The notes: generated by a model from the letters alone, not told the origin. Numbered from the stretch's first letter, positions 8,685-19,168 are shown. The stretch is 64,000 nt of DNA from Enterococcus hirae ATCC 9790 (GCF_000271405.2 NC_018081.1:1189501-1253500); one strand, 5' to 3'. Translations and numbers: made by a program.

Positions 8685-8996
8685 TCATTCTTTTTTTCGC
8701 TCTTTTTTGTTTTTTTTCTCGTCATAGATGAAGACATTACGTACTATTTTCAAAATAGGTCGTGCAGTCAAAAAGATCGCTCCTACTAGATAACAATAGG
8801 TACTATAACGGTCTGGAATATCTGTTAACAACGCTACGCTTCCAAAAATATAAAAAATCCCTGTCAATAAATCAACTGCAAGAGACAATAATGTATAGCG
8901 GTTCTGGAAATAAAGACGAAAACGTTGTCCAGCAATTTCGATATCTTCTTCTTTCCCAATATCTATTTCATGGCTTTTTCGTTTTATTTCTGGCAT
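8685..8996 (-). CDS. YrhK-domain small membrane protein
   Basis: A 103-residue protein with two membrane segments (about residues 36-56 and 66-84) and a very lysine-rich C-terminus. The pattern of YFQNRYTLLSLAVDLLTGIFYIFGS and a second helix with YLVGAIFLTARPILKI fits the YrhK-like domain, whose function is unknown. It lies 27 bases after the alcohol dehydrogenase gene on the same strand, so the two are probably cotranscribed. Confidence 0.7.
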   Translation of the reverse strand: MPEIKRKSHEIDIGKEEDIEIAGQRFRLYFQNRYTLLSLAVDLLTGIFYIFGSVALLTDIPDRYSTYCYLVGAIFLTARPILKIVRNVFIYDEKKNKKERKKE

Positions 8997-9023
8997 CTCT
9001 CACTCACCTATCTGTGAACAAAG

Positions 9024-10157
9024 CTAAGGTTTCAAAACAACTTTGATATTTTTATCTTCTTTTTTGTCAAAAATCTCGTATGCTCGGGCAGCATCAGCTA
9101 AAGGCATCGCATGTGTGATGATTTGGGTTGGATCGAACAGACCCGCAGCAATCATCTCGTAAATTTTAGGCATCAAATGAACGATCGGTGCCTGACCATG
9201 CTTCACTGTGATATCTCTCATGAAAAATTCTTGTAGTGGGTACGAAGAAGCCGGGGTCATATAAACACCAGTGATTTGTACGGTTCCAAATTTTTTGACA
9301 GCTTGCGCAGCCATTTGGATCGGTGAAATCGTCCCGCTTTGCAAACTAACGAGATTCTTAGCTTTTTCTTTCACTGGTTCCAAGCCATCCATCCCTACAC
9401 AATCAATGATGACATCAGCGCCACCTTTTGCTAATTCGTAAAGTTCTTTCCCAGCAGACTGAGTATCTTCTAACAAATAAGTTTCTACATGATTGTAACG
9501 AGCGGCTTTATCAATACGATGTTGGACCGGATCGACAGCAATCACGCGCTCTGCTCCTGCCATAGCGGCAAATTTTTGTGCAAACAATCCAACTGGTCCT
9601 GAACCTAAGACCACTACAGTGTCGCCTTTTTTTACGTTGGCATTTTGAACGCTCCAATAAGCAGTTGGAAGGATATCCGATAAGAAAAGGACTTTTTCGT
9701 CTGCAAGATCATTGTCAGGTACGATAAACGAAGTGCTATCAGCAAATGGTACCCGAAGATACTCAGCTTGACCACCCCAATGGTTCCCGTTTAAACGGCC
9801 AAAGCCAAATAAACCACCATAAAGTTGATCTGGATTTGAGCGATCACATTGACTTTCCATCTCATGGGTACAGAAATGACAATGCCCACAACTAATATTA
9901 AAAGGAATAACGACCCGCTGACCCTTTTTTAGTTTTTTTACTGCAGGACCTACTTCTTCAACAATCCCCATTGGTTCATGACCAACGACATATCCTTTTT
10001 CTAAGACAGCCTCCCCATGATGATAGAGGTGAAGATCCGAGCCGCAAATCGCAGTAGCGGTAATTCGAATAATAGCATCTGTCGGTTCCACGATTTTTGG
10101 ATCATCTACGTTTCTGATTTCCATTTTTTGGTTTCCTTGCCAGGTAACAGCTTTCAT
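9024..10157 (-). CDS. Zinc-dependent alcohol dehydrogenase, glutathione-independent formaldehyde dehydrogenase-like
   Basis: A 377-residue medium-chain dehydrogenase. The catalytic zinc region AICGSDLHLYHH and GHEPMGIVEEVG is followed by the structural zinc lobe CGHCHFCTHEMESQC. The Rossmann motif VVLGSGPVGLFAQ binds NAD(P). The overall pattern, with a long insert and TGVYMTPASSYPLQEFFMRDI, is like bacterial FdhA-type or YycR/AdhB-type enzymes. RBS AAAGGAG precedes the start at 10157. Substrate uncertain; aldehyde or alcohol detoxification is likely. Confidence 0.88.
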   Translation of the reverse strand: MKAVTWQGNQKMEIRNVDDPKIVEPTDAIIRITATAICGSDLHLYHHGEAVLEKGYVVGHEPMGIVEEVGPAVKKLKKGQRVVIPFNISCGHCHFCTHEMESQCDRSNPDQLYGGLFGFGRLNGNHWGGQAEYLRVPFADSTSFIVPDNDLADEKVLFLSDILPTAYWSVQNANVKKGDTVVVLGSGPVGLFAQKFAAMAGAERVIAVDPVQHRIDKAARYNHVETYLLEDTQSAGKELYELAKGGADVIIDCVGMDGLEPVKEKAKNLVSLQSGTISPIQMAAQAVKKFGTVQITGVYMTPASSYPLQEFFMRDITVKHGQAPIVHLMPKIYEMIAAGLFDPTQIITHAMPLADAARAYEIFDKKEDKNIKVVLKP

Positions 10158-10407
10158 GAAATAAAACTCCTTTCTTCAAACCCTATAACATGTCATTTTT
10201 TGAACGAACAGCTAATTTCATTCTAAAGGAGGAGCTGGCTTTTGAGTAGTGAAACGCTTTTAGTAAAGGGAAAATCGTTTTAAAATAACTTGTGTATTAT
10301 TTGGTTTACATTGAGAAGCTTTATAGTTAGAAGTATAATTAAATTATGTTGATTTCTTAGGTTAAGTAAATAACAGATTAAAAAATAGATCAAAAGGGAG
10401 GTTATTT

Positions 10408-10446
10408 GTGATAAAAGAAAAAAGGGAGAACAAATCAGAAAACTGA
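10408..10446 (+). CDS. 12-codon reading frame upstream of membrane protein: leader peptide or frameshifted N-terminus
   Basis: GTG 10408 has an excellent RBS (GGGAGG, six bases away) and encodes VIKEKRENKSEN. It stops in TGATG, overlapping the ATG of the next gene. If one A is added to the A6 run at 10418-10423, the frame runs on as VIKEKKGEQIRKLMVTF into the next gene, giving 294 residues with a positively charged start before the first membrane helix. I favour a lost A over a true leader peptide. Confidence 0.4.
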   Translation: MIKEKRENKSEN

Positions 10447-11291
10447 TGGTCACATTTGCTTGTTCAGTGACTTTGTTTGTGATTATTTCCGTAGGAATCA
10501 TTCAAGTGACGTTTTTTGATCAGGCGTATTTACTCGGTCAAATCGAAAAAACAAAGTATAGCGAATTGGTCCTCGCAGAAGCTGCTCAGAATTTTCGGAA
10601 AGAAAACACAGAAGAAAGTGAATTTTCAGAGGTCGTTGCAACGGCACTTTCACCACGTTTTGTCGAAGAAGCCCTTCGACCATTTATCCAACATACATAT
10701 GAAGAAACAAATTATGAGCTAAGAGACAGCAATGAGGTGAGTGAGATAATTGCTCAAGCGGTGGCTACAGTTGCAACAAAAAAACAACTGACTATCGATA
10801 AAGAGGAGAAAAATAAAATCGAGACAATGATCTTTATTTACATGTATCACTTCCAAAGTGCATTAGGTGATCGATACTTGACTATTTTTATCGAAAACAT
10901 CGTGTCTGCTCGAAAAATAGTGGTACCTCTTTTTTACATCTGTCTGGGTCTATTGGCGTTTTGGCTAGTCTATTTATATCGGTTAATTAACAAAACACCC
11001 TTTTCTTTCCTACGTTATGGTATGTTTATTTTGGGAACAACTGGAAGTATGTTTTGCGTTTTAGCAGGATTGCTTTATATACAAGACGTTTTACATAATA
11101 TAGCTTTTCATTCACAAGCGACTTTACAATTAATGACACATTACGTGCAAGATCTACTGCTGTATCCAGCGATTATTGGGGGCATTCTTTTGTTTTGTGC
11201 TGTATTATTCGGTGGGGGAAGTAAGCTTCTGCAGAAACGGCAAAATAAAAAGTGGCTGAAAACTGGAAGTAGTACCTTAAAAAAAGCCTGA
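10446..11291 (+). CDS. Membrane protein of unknown function, four predicted membrane segments
   Basis: A 281-residue protein starting inside its first membrane helix (MVTFACSVTLFVIISVGI). A ~140-residue outside or soluble region follows, rich in Glu and Gln, then three more helices (IVVPLFYICLGLLAFWLVYLY and two others). The ATG at 10446 has no close RBS, while the frame just upstream has a strong one, so the real start is probably GTG 10408 with one base missing (see that entry). I do not recognise the family. It stands alone between convergent oleate hydratase and the divergent dehydrogenase. Confidence 0.6.
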   Translation: MVTFACSVTLFVIISVGIIQVTFFDQAYLLGQIEKTKYSELVLAEAAQNFRKENTEESEFSEVVATALSPRFVEEALRPFIQHTYEETNYELRDSNEVSEIIAQAVATVATKKQLTIDKEEKNKIETMIFIYMYHFQSALGDRYLTIFIENIVSARKIVVPLFYICLGLLAFWLVYLYRLINKTPFSFLRYGMFILGTTGSMFCVLAGLLYIQDVLHNIAFHSQATLQLMTHYVQDLLLYPAIIGGILLFCAVLFGGGSKLLQKRQNKKWLKTGSSTLKKA

Positions 11292-11341
11292 GATAATAGC
11301 TAAATAAAAATCATTCGTTGAATGATGAAATACTAAAAAAC

Positions 11342-11382
11342 GACTGTCACTCCCGTTACTAGGAAGTGACAGTCATTTTTTG
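11342..11382. terminator. Bidirectional terminator between membrane gene and oleate hydratase
   Basis: GACTGTCACT pairs with AGTGACAGTC, with A-run on the left and T-run on the right, so it can serve both converging genes. Confidence 0.8.
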
Positions 11383-11418
11383 TTGCGGTTGTTCCTTGTT
11401 GCTACCTTATTGCATCGA

Positions 11419-13113
11419 TCATTCAAACATTTTCTTAGCAGCACGCATCAATGTAGGAATATCTTTGTCATATCTTGGAGTTTTAACAAGACGTGACATT
11501 GGAATACCAGCAAAATGGAAAGCAGCGATCTCGCCAGAGCGTACGGCACTTTGTTCCGTAAAGATCATTTGATAAGGTTGTTCGACAAATTCTCCAGTAA
11601 ATGCCAAGTTCGTTGAGTGTTGAGGAATCACTTTTGGTCGGTCGCTTTTTGCTCGATTATTAAATAATGCAGAAGCATAAGGCATATACACAGGAATATT
11701 ATTCACAACGCTATCAAAAATCTCGGTTTCCTTCGTTCGAATATTTTCAGGACCAGGATCGACTTTCGAAAGTTGTCCGATCAATTCTTCTAACATTTCT
11801 TTCCCAGTCATCTTGATATATTGCTTATCCACAAATTCTCCACGACGTCGAGGGTATAAGAAATATCCCCAAATGACGGTTTCGTTTGGTTTTTGTGAAG
11901 TAAAATGTGGTTGGTGATGAACGACGATCGACATATTGACATCTTTTTGTCCGAGTGGTGTGATTGGTGTAGTGGAGATAAATGAATTCAATGCATTACC
12001 AGGGACTTGTGTCGTGATCCGAGTAATTTCATTTAAAAGCAAATGGTCCTTAGTTGTTAAAGTGAAACTGACCCATTCGCTGGCATCACGATCGGCAAAA
12101 AATTTGTCAGGGTTACCTAAATTATAGAAACGTTCACTGGCTTTCTTCCACAAGCTAGAAGCAGCACCATAATCCATATTTTCAACAGCTGGTGTATCGT
12201 AGTCACCTAGTGTAGCCGAATCAGTAATTGATCCGTTAGTGAAAAGCACACCCGTATCACCATCAACCACGACGTGTTCTTCCTCATTGGTTAACGTGTT
12301 GATCATTTTTAAGCCAGTCACTGTAATTTCATCTTGCATCGGAGTTTCTTTGAATTCCCAATCGACTACGCGGCGGTTCAAAATGATTTGACATCCTTGG
12401 TCTTTTAAATAATTGATCAATGGCAACATGATACTTTCATACTGATTGTAGCGAGTTCGGTTTACTCCTACCAAATGTTCGATTTGTGTAAATTCATAAA
12501 TCATTTGATGCATATAGCGACGAAGTTCTTGGGCAGAACTACGAGTACGAAAAGCAAAAGTTGTTTCCCACATAAACCAAAAGTTTGTCTCAAAGAAGTG
12601 AGGATCATCTTTGAAGTATTCTTCAATTGTGACATTATCTAATTTTTCTTCTTCTGAATCAGGCATGGCGATCAGCTTAGTCAATAACAAACGATCTTTA
12701 TTGTTAAATCCTAGTTTGCCACCGTCAATAATCCCTTTTCCGCCTTCCATCAAACGTGCTTTATCAAATGTTCGGTGTTTTGCATCAAAATCTCTAGTAT
12801 CTTCAGCCGCAGTCATTCCTGGTTCGGTGACAGAGGGGATTCGGCTTAAGAGATCCATCAAATCCACGTATGTTCGATAATTGAGCATACGTCCACCACG
12901 GGCGATATAGCCCTTTTTGTTTTCTAAGGGATGATTTTTATTCCAATATTCATCGACAACGGTATCCGTTGGGGCACCATCATTGGAGCCATGGTCATCT
13001 AAAGAATAAAACGTAATCTGATCACCACGCCAGTTTCCTTCTTGAATCAAATAAACAGCAGCTGCCATATTGGCGATTCCAGCGCCAATCATTATTGCTT
13101 TACTTTTTCTCAT
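11419..13113 (-). CDS. ohyA: Oleate hydratase (myosin-cross-reactive antigen family)
   Basis: A 564-residue FAD protein that adds water to the 9-10 double bond of oleic and linoleic acids, giving hydroxy fatty acids. The FAD motif GAGIANMAAAVYL is at residues 8-20, followed by family patterns such as GGRMLNYRTYVDLMDLL, RTRSSAQELRRYMHQM and TRYNQYESI. It acts at the inner membrane face and protects against host unsaturated fatty acids. A short membrane-peptide gene lies 53 bases upstream on the same strand and may be cotranscribed. Length is typical. Confidence 0.95.
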   Translation of the reverse strand: MRKSKAIMIGAGIANMAAAVYLIQEGNWRGDQITFYSLDDHGSNDGAPTDTVVDEYWNKNHPLENKKGYIARGGRMLNYRTYVDLMDLLSRIPSVTEPGMTAAEDTRDFDAKHRTFDKARLMEGGKGIIDGGKLGFNNKDRLLLTKLIAMPDSEEEKLDNVTIEEYFKDDPHFFETNFWFMWETTFAFRTRSSAQELRRYMHQMIYEFTQIEHLVGVNRTRYNQYESIMLPLINYLKDQGCQIILNRRVVDWEFKETPMQDEITVTGLKMINTLTNEEEHVVVDGDTGVLFTNGSITDSATLGDYDTPAVENMDYGAASSLWKKASERFYNLGNPDKFFADRDASEWVSFTLTTKDHLLLNEITRITTQVPGNALNSFISTTPITPLGQKDVNMSIVVHHQPHFTSQKPNETVIWGYFLYPRRRGEFVDKQYIKMTGKEMLEELIGQLSKVDPGPENIRTKETEIFDSVVNNIPVYMPYASALFNNRAKSDRPKVIPQHSTNLAFTGEFVEQPYQMIFTEQSAVRSGEIAAFHFAGIPMSRLVKTPRYDKDIPTLMRAAKKMFE

Positions 13114-13166
13114 TGTGATTCCTCCAGTATTTTACAAGTGAACAGTCTGACGATTCGTTTCTTTGA

Positions 13167-13295
13167 CTAGATCGATTCAAATTCATCATACAAATGACGA
13201 TCATCTTCTAACAAGCCTGTCTTTTTACCAAGATAAACAGCACCCAATGTTAATATGCCTAGTCCAATACCTAGTTTGATCCATTTTTTACTCAT
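13167..13295 (-). CDS. 42-residue single-pass membrane peptide
   Basis: Starts at ATG 13295 after a strong RBS (GGAGGA, minus strand). It reads MSKKWIKLGIGLGILTLGAVYLG, one membrane helix, then a charged tail KKTGLLEDDRHLYDEFESI. The longer frame to 13367 is not supported by an RBS. It sits just upstream of ohyA on the same strand, so it is likely in the same transcript. I do not recognise it. Confidence 0.6.
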   Translation of the reverse strand: MSKKWIKLGIGLGILTLGAVYLGKKTGLLEDDRHLYDEFESI

Positions 13296-13426
13296 AAGAT
13301 GTTCCTCCTTTGTTTTTTCTCTCGTCCTTCTATGTAAAAGGATAGAACCTTTCATTCTAATTGCCAAATGATAGGGTAATCAAATATCCAAACTTTGGAC
13401 AGATTGAACAGAGTGTCTAATTTTGA

Positions 13427-13534
13427 GCAAAAGTAAGTCAATGGAATCGAAAAGTTGGTCAGCTGAAAAAATGGAAAGCTTGGGAAGAAAATAAAGATTG
13501 GCAGAAAATCTGGAAAGAATGGTTTGCCAGATAG
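13427..13534 (+). other. Possible gene remnant, tryptophan- and lysine-rich
   Basis: A 35-codon open stretch without a start codon, reading for example QLKKWKAWEENKDWQKIW and ending KEWFAR-stop. The amphipathic, Trp-rich bias is unlike random AT-rich sequence and could be the tail of a decayed gene. Weak evidence only. The rest of 13296-13735 shows nothing but AT-rich sequence. Confidence 0.15.
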
Positions 13535-13739
13535 CAATGAAAGGATATGTAAGAGGTTTGTGTTATTTTATATCTGATGAATCATTAGGTAATTAGAATT
13601 ATTTTTTAAAAAAAGTTTCATTAGATTTGATTTTAAAATCAAAATTCTAAATAAAATGCTTTCAAAAATAAAAATCGCATAAAAATTTTGTGTTATAGTA
13701 AAACTGTTAAAAATTCTATATATAACAAAAAAGGCAAAA

Positions 13740-13829
13740 TAAAAAAGCACCGAGACAGTGCTTGCTTTAAAAGCTGATAACGGACAATGCCTTATTTTAA
13801 CTCGCTATGTTGATTTGAATGCTACCAAC
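13740..13829 (-). ncRNA. tracrRNA of the type II-A CRISPR system
   Basis: On the minus strand, a -10 TATAAT (13836-13841) and TTGTAA (13858-13863, spacing 16) lead to a start near 13829. The RNA begins GTTGGTAGCATTCAAAT. Its anti-repeat pairs with the CRISPR repeat, including nine bases (CAACATAGC) against GCTATGTTG and TTAAAAT against the repeat's GTTTTA. It then has the nexus (AAGGCATTGTCCGTTATCA), a short hairpin GCTTTTAAAGC, and the terminal hairpin GCACTGTCTCGGTGC before a T-run. The layout is very close to the S. pyogenes tracrRNA and lies opposite cas9, as there. Confidence 0.93.
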
Positions 13830-13921
13830 AAATTGATTATAGCATAATACCAAAGAGTTACAAGTAGAAAAAGAAAATCACTTTGTCTAACTATTCATGA
13901 TGGTTGGCAATTGTAAAGAAG

Positions 13922-13938
13922 ACAACTTGCTAAGTTGT
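13922..13938. promoter_or_regulatory. Inverted repeat in the cas9 upstream region
   Basis: ACAACTT-GCT-AAGTTGT, 31 bases before the cas9 start. It could be an operator or a 5' UTR hairpin. No strong cas9 promoter is visible; TTGGCA at 13904-13909 has only a poor -10 (TTGCTA) overlapping the repeat. Confidence 0.4.
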
Positions 13939-13968
13939 GTAAATGTTAAAAGAAGGGATGGATAGTGA

Positions 13969-16900
13969 ATGACAAAGGACTATACGATTGGTTTAGATAT
14001 AGGAACCAATTCTGTGGGCTGGGCGGTACTAACAGATGATTATCAATTAATGAAAAGGAAAATGAGCGTTCACGGAAATACTGAAAAAAAGAAAATCAAA
14101 AAAAATTTTTGGGGCGCACGATTATTTGATGAAGGTCAAACAGCGGAGTTTAGAAGAACTAAGCGAACGAATCGCCGAAGATTGGCTCGCAGAAAATATC
14201 GACTCAGCAAATTACAAGATCTTTTTGCTGAAGAACTCTGCAAACAAGATGATTGCTTTTTTGTACGTTTGGAAGAAAGCTTCTTAGTTCCAGAAGAAAA
14301 ACAATACAAACCAGCATCGATTTTCCCCACGTTAGAGGAAGAAAAAGAATATTATCAAAAATATCCGACAATCTATCATTTGCGCCAAAAGTTAGTCGAT
14401 TCAACGGAAAAAGAAGATCTCCGTTTGGTTTATCTGGCATTGGCTCATCTATTGAAATATCGTGGTCATTTTTTGTTTGAAGGAGACTTGGATACGGAGA
14501 ATACCTCTATTGAAGAAAGTTTTCGTGTTTTTTTAGAACAGTATAGCAAACAATCAGATCAACCACTGATCGTTCACCAACCCGTTTTAACTATTTTGAC
14601 AGATAAATTATCGAAGACGAAAAAAGTGGAAGAAATCCTCAAATATTATCCTACAGAAAAAATCAACAGCTTTTTTGCTCAATGTTTAAAATTGATCGTT
14701 GGGAATCAAGCGAACTTTAAACGTATATTTGATTTGGAAGCAGAAGTAAAACTCCAATTTTCAAAGGAAACCTATGAAGAAGATCTGGAGTCTTTGTTAG
14801 AAAAAATCGGTGATGAGTACCTAGATATCTTTTTGCAAGCAAAGAAAGTCCATGATGCGATCTTATTATCAGAGATTATTTCTTCAACTGTCAAACATAC
14901 GAAAGCAAAACTATCTTCAGGGATGGTCGAACGGTATGAACGGCATAAAGCTGATTTGGCAAAATTCAAACAATTCGTGAAAGAAAACGTACCGCAAAAA
15001 GCAACGGTTTTTTTCAAAGATACCACCAAAAATGGTTATGCTGGTTATATCAAAGGAAAAACAACTCAAGAAGAATTTTATAAATTCGTCAAAAAAGAGC
15101 TAAGTGGGGTAGTAGGAAGTGAGCCTTTTCTAGAAAAAATCGATCAAGAAACCTTTTTATTGAAACAACGTACTTATACCAATGGGGTTATTCCTCATCA
15201 AGTACATCTAATAGAATTGAAAGCGATCATTGATCAACAAAAACAACATTATCCATTTCTAGAAGAAGCAGGACCAAAAATCATTGCGTTATTCAAATTT
15301 CGAATCCCTTATTATGTCGGTCCTTTGGCAAAAGAACAAGAGGCTAGTTCTTTTGCTTGGATCGAGCGGAAAACAGCTGAAAAAATCAATCCGTGGAATT
15401 TTTCAGAAGTCGTAGATATCGAAAAATCAGCGATGCGTTTTATTCAAAGAATGACAAAGCAAGATACGTATTTACCGACAGAAAAAGTACTTCCTAAAAA
15501 TAGCTTACTTTATCAAAAATATATGATTTTCAATGAACTAACCAAAGTGAGCTATAAAGATGAACGAGGTGTGAAACAGTATTTTTCAGGTGATGAGAAA
15601 CAGCAGATTTTTAAACAGTTGTTTCAAAAAGAGCGAGGAAAAATCACTGTCAAAAAATTACAAAACTTTTTGTATACGCATTACCATATTGAAAATGCCC
15701 AGATTTTTGGTATTGAAAAAGCATTTAATGCTTCGTATAGCACGTATCATGATTTTATGAAATTAGCAAAAACAAACCAAAAAGCCATGCAAGAGTGGTT
15801 GGAACAGCCCGAAATGGAACCGATTTTTGAGGATATCGTAAAAATACTCACCATTTTTGAAGACCGTCAAATGATTAAACATCAATTAAGTAAGTATCAA
15901 GAGGTCTTCGGTGAAAAGTTGCTCAAAGAATTTGCAAGAAAACATTACACTGGCTGGGGAAGATTCTCAGCTAAATTGATCCATGGCATCAGAGATCGAA
16001 AAACGAATAAAACGATCCTTGATTATCTAATCAACGATGATGACGTTCCGGCTAACCGTAACCGTAATTTGATGCAGCTGATCAATGATGAGCATTTATC
16101 TTTTAAAGAAGAAATTGCAAAAGCAACGGTGTTTTCTAAACATAAATCATTAGTTGACGTCATACAAGACTTACCAGGAAGTCCGGCGATCAAAAAAGGA
16201 ATTTGGCAAAGTCTTAAAATCGTGGAAGAACTGATTGCGATCATTGGATACAAACCAAAGAATATCGTGATCGAAATGGCAAGAGAAAACCAAAAAACGC
16301 ATCGGACGAGCCCACGTCTTAAAGCTTTAGAAAATGGGTTGAAACAGATAGGAAGCACGTTATTAAAAGAACAGCCAACAGATAACAAAGCGCTCCAAAA
16401 AGAACGGTTGTACCTGTACTATTTGCAAAATGGCAGAGATATGTATACGGGAGAACCGCTAGAAATCGAGAATCTTCACCAATACGAAGTGGATCATATA
16501 ATACCGAGAAGTTTTATTGTGGATAATTCTATTGATAACAAGGTGTTAGTTGCTAGTAAACAAAATCAAAAGAAGCGCGACGATGTGCCGAAAAAACAAA
16601 TAGTCAACGAGCAACGGATCTTTTGGAATCAACTGAAAGAAGCCAAATTGATTAGTCCAAAAAAATATGCGTATTTAACCAAAATTGAACTGACACCAGA
16701 GGATAAAGCCCGTTTTATTCAGCGGCAATTAGTCGAAACGAGACAAATCACGAAACATGTTGCGAATATTTTACATCAATCGTTTAATCAGGAAGAGGAA
16801 GGAACAGATTGTGATGGGGTACAGATTATTACGCTAAAAGCAACATTGACGAGCCAATTCAGACAAACTTTTGGGCTTTATAAAGTACGTGAGATCAATC

Positions 16901-17979
16901 CACATCATCATGCGCATGATGCGTATTTAAATGGTTTTATTGCGAATGTTTTGTTAAAACGGTACCCTAAATTAGCACCTGAATTTGTCTATGGAAAGTA
17001 TGTCAAATATAGTTTAGCAAGAGAAAATAAAGCTACCGCTAAAAAAGAATTTTATTCCAATATTTTAAAGTTCCTTGAATCAGACGAACCGTTTTGCGAT
17101 GAAAATGGGGAAATTTATTGGGAAAAAAGCCATCATCTCCCACGGATCAAAAAAGTTCTTAGCTCCCATCAAGTGAATGTAGTGAAAAAAGTCGAACAAC
17201 AAAAAGGTGGTTTCTATAAGGAAACGGTCAATTCAAAAGAAAAACCTGATAAACTGATCGAACGGAAAAATAATTGGGATGTGACGAAGTACGGTGGTTT
17301 TGGAAGTCCAGTCATTGCCTATGCCATTGCGTTTGTTTATGCCAAAGGGAAGACACAAAAGAAAACCAGGGCAATTGAAGGAATTACCATCATGGAACAA
17401 GCGGCTTTTGAAAAAGATCCGACTACATTTTTAAAAGAAAAAGGCTTTCCTCAGGTGACAGAGTTTATCAAATTGCCAAAATATACCTTGTTTGAGTTTG
17501 ATAATGGGCGCAGAAGATTCCTGGCAAGTCACAAGGAGTCGCAAAAAGGGAATCCTTTCATCTTATCGGACCAATTAGTAACCTTGTTATACCATGCGCA
17601 ACATTATGACAAAATCACCTATCAAGAAAGTTTTGATTACGTCAATACTCATCTTTCTGATTTCTCAGCCATCTTAACCGAAGTTCTCGCTTTTGCAGAA
17701 AAGTATACACTTGCGGATAAAAATATAGAGCGAATTCAAGAACTCTATGAAGAAAACAAATATGGAGAGACTTCGATGATCGCACAATCCTTTTTGCAGT
17801 TGTTACAGTTCAATGCGATAGGTGCTCCAGCAGACTTTAAATTTTTCGGAGTAACGATCCCTCGAAAACGTTATACCAGCTTAACGGAGATTTGGGATGC
17901 TACGATCATTTACCAGTCGGTCACTGGTTTATACGAAACGAGGATAAGGATGGGTGACTTATGGGCTGGCGAACAGTAG
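13969..17979 (+). CDS. cas9: CRISPR-associated endonuclease Cas9, type II-A
   Basis: A 1336-residue RNA-guided DNA endonuclease. Catalytic residues are all present: RuvC-I Asp10 ([14 protein letters not shown]), RuvC-II Glu769 (IVIEMAREN), HNH Asp842-His843 ([11 protein letters not shown]), RuvC-III His981 and Asp984 ([11 protein letters not shown]). An Arg-rich bridge helix ([13 protein letters not shown]) follows RuvC-I. In the C-terminal PAM-reading loop, RKRYTS holds Arg1299 and Arg1301, matching the two arginines that read GG in S. pyogenes Cas9, so an NGG PAM is predicted. Overlaps cas1 by 19 bases. Nothing suggests inactivation. Confidence 0.98.
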   Translation: MTKDYTIGLDIGTNSVGWAVLTDDYQLMKRKMSVHGNTEKKKIKKNFWGARLFDEGQTAEFRRTKRTNRRRLARRKYRLSKLQDLFAEELCKQDDCFFVRLEESFLVPEEKQYKPASIFPTLEEEKEYYQKYPTIYHLRQKLVDSTEKEDLRLVYLALAHLLKYRGHFLFEGDLDTENTSIEESFRVFLEQYSKQSDQPLIVHQPVLTILTDKLSKTKKVEEILKYYPTEKINSFFAQCLKLIVGNQANFKRIFDLEAEVKLQFSKETYEEDLESLLEKIGDEYLDIFLQAKKVHDAILLSEIISSTVKHTKAKLSSGMVERYERHKADLAKFKQFVKENVPQKATVFFKDTTKNGYAGYIKGKTTQEEFYKFVKKELSGVVGSEPFLEKIDQETFLLKQRTYTNGVIPHQVHLIELKAIIDQQKQHYPFLEEAGPKIIALFKFRIPYYVGPLAKEQEASSFAWIERKTAEKINPWNFSEVVDIEKSAMRFIQRMTKQDTYLPTEKVLPKNSLLYQKYMIFNELTKVSYKDERGVKQYFSGDEKQQIFKQLFQKERGKITVKKLQNFLYTHYHIENAQIFGIEKAFNASYSTYHDFMKLAKTNQKAMQEWLEQPEMEPIFEDIVKILTIFEDRQMIKHQLSKYQEVFGEKLLKEFARKHYTGWGRFSAKLIHGIRDRKTNKTILDYLINDDDVPANRNRNLMQLINDEHLSFKEEIAKATVFSKHKSLVDVIQDLPGSPAIKKGIWQSLKIVEELIAIIGYKPKNIVIEMARENQKTHRTSPRLKALENGLKQIGSTLLKEQPTDNKALQKERLYLYYLQNGRDMYTGEPLEIENLHQYEVDHIIPRSFIVDNSIDNKVLVASKQNQKKRDDVPKKQIVNEQRIFWNQLKEAKLISPKKYAYLTKIELTPEDKARFIQRQLVETRQITKHVANILHQSFNQEEEGTDCDGVQIITLKATLTSQFRQTFGLYKVREINPHHHAHDAYLNGFIANVLLKRYPKLAPEFVYGKYVKYSLARENKATAKKEFYSNILKFLESDEPFCDENGEIYWEKSHHLPRIKKVLSSHQVNVVKKVEQQKGGFYKETVNSKEKPDKLIERKNNWDVTKYGGFGSPVIAYAIAFVYAKGKTQKKTRAIEGITIMEQAAFEKDPTTFLKEKGFPQVTEFIKLPKYTLFEFDNGRRRFLASHKESQKGNPFILSDQLVTLLYHAQHYDKITYQESFDYVNTHLSDFSAILTEVLAFAEKYTLADKNIERIQELYEENKYGETSMIAQSFLQLLQFNAIGAPADFKFFGVTIPRKRYTSLTEIWDATIIYQSVTGLYETRIRMGDLWAGEQ

Positions 17980-18827
17980 TAATCAATACCCATTCTAAAC
18001 TGACTTATGCAAATAATCATCTGGTGTTTAAAAATGCGCAACAAACGGAAAAAATCCATTTGTCTGAGATCGATATCCTTATTTTAGAAACAACCGATAT
18101 CACGATCACGACAATGTTGTTGAAGCGTTTAACAGATGAAAAAATCTTAGTGATATTTTGCGATGACAAGCGATTGCCGTCATCGCAATTATTTTCCTAT
18201 TATGGGCGACATGATAGTAGTTTGCAGTTATCTAAACAAATTCAGTGGGAATCGGACTTGAAGGGCGTAGTTTGGACAACGATCATTGCCCAAAAGATCC
18301 ATAACCAATGTCGTTTTTTACAAGAAAATGATTTTGTTGAAAAGGCATCTGCGCTTTCCAAATTATCAGAAGAATTGGAAACATTTGATCCGACGAATCG
18401 TGAAGGGCATGCGGCAAGAATCTACTTTCAAACGTTGTTTGGTAATCAATTCACGCGGGAGGAGTCGAATGAAATCAATGCGGGGTTAGATTATGGTTAT
18501 ACGCTGCTAATGAGTTTGTTTGCAAGAGAAATCGTTAAAAATGGTTGTATGACACAATTCGGTTTAAAACATGCGAACCAATTTAATGATTTTAATCTAG
18601 CAAGTGACTTGATGGAACCATTTCGTCCGCTAGTTGATCAAATTGTTTATACATATCGTGATCAACCTTTCCCAATTATCAAAAGAAGGCTGTTTGATTT
18701 GTTTTCACAAAAGTATTTATATGGGAAAAAAGAAATGTTCTTAACGAATATCGTGACGGATTACACCAATAAAACGATTAAAACATTGAATAATGAAGGG
18801 AAAGGAGTTCCTTATTTCGGAATATGA
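17961..18827 (+). CDS. cas1: CRISPR integrase Cas1, type II-A
   Basis: A 288-residue integrase that, with Cas2, inserts new spacers at the leader end. The metal-binding residues fit the family: Glu148 ([11 protein letters not shown]), His204 ([11 protein letters not shown]) and Glu219 (SDLMEPFRP). It starts inside the cas9 end and overlaps cas2 by four bases (ATGA), so the genes are translationally coupled. Confidence 0.96.
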   Translation: MGWRTVVINTHSKLTYANNHLVFKNAQQTEKIHLSEIDILILETTDITITTMLLKRLTDEKILVIFCDDKRLPSSQLFSYYGRHDSSLQLSKQIQWESDLKGVVWTTIIAQKIHNQCRFLQENDFVEKASALSKLSEELETFDPTNREGHAARIYFQTLFGNQFTREESNEINAGLDYGYTLLMSLFAREIVKNGCMTQFGLKHANQFNDFNLASDLMEPFRPLVDQIVYTYRDQPFPIIKRRLFDLFSQKYLYGKKEMFLTNIVTDYTNKTIKTLNNEGKGVPYFGI

Positions 18828-19168
18828 GTTATCGTTACATGAGAATGTTATTAATGTTTGATCTGCCGACAGAGACGAGCGATGATCGAAAAGTTTATCG
18901 AAGGTTCAGAAAGTTTTTACTGAGTGAAGGCTTTATCATGCATCAATTTTCAGTATATAGTAAGTTGTTGTTGAACGGTACTGCTAATCAAGCGATGCTC
19001 GGTCGATTAAAAGCCCATCATCCTAAAAAGGGCTTAGTTACCTTACTAACGGTCACTGAAAAACAATTTTCACGAATGGTTTATTTGTGTGGGGAAAAAG
19101 ACCTGAGTCCAGCTAATTCAGACGAACGAGTCATTTTTTTAGGAGAGGATGTGGAGGATGAACCTTAA
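18824..19168 (+). CDS. cas2: CRISPR-associated Cas2, type II-A
   Basis: A 114-residue protein with the ferredoxin-like Cas2 start [14 protein letters not shown], holding the conserved Asp13, and the [19 protein letters not shown] stretch. It bridges Cas1 dimers in the adaptation complex. Overlaps cas1 and csn2. Length is normal. Confidence 0.95.
   Translation: MSYRYMRMLLMFDLPTETSDDRKVYRRFRKFLLSEGFIMHQFSVYSKLLLNGTANQAMLGRLKAHHPKKGLVTLLTVTEKQFSRMVYLCGEKDLSPANSDERVIFLGEDVEDEP

Noticed and set aside
13568..13750. 60-codon minus-strand frame
   Set aside because: Covers the tracrRNA terminator and AT-rich sequence; no RBS and no protein features.
16023..16388. 121-codon minus-strand frame inside cas9
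   Set aside because: A shadow frame opposite the conserved cas9 coding region.
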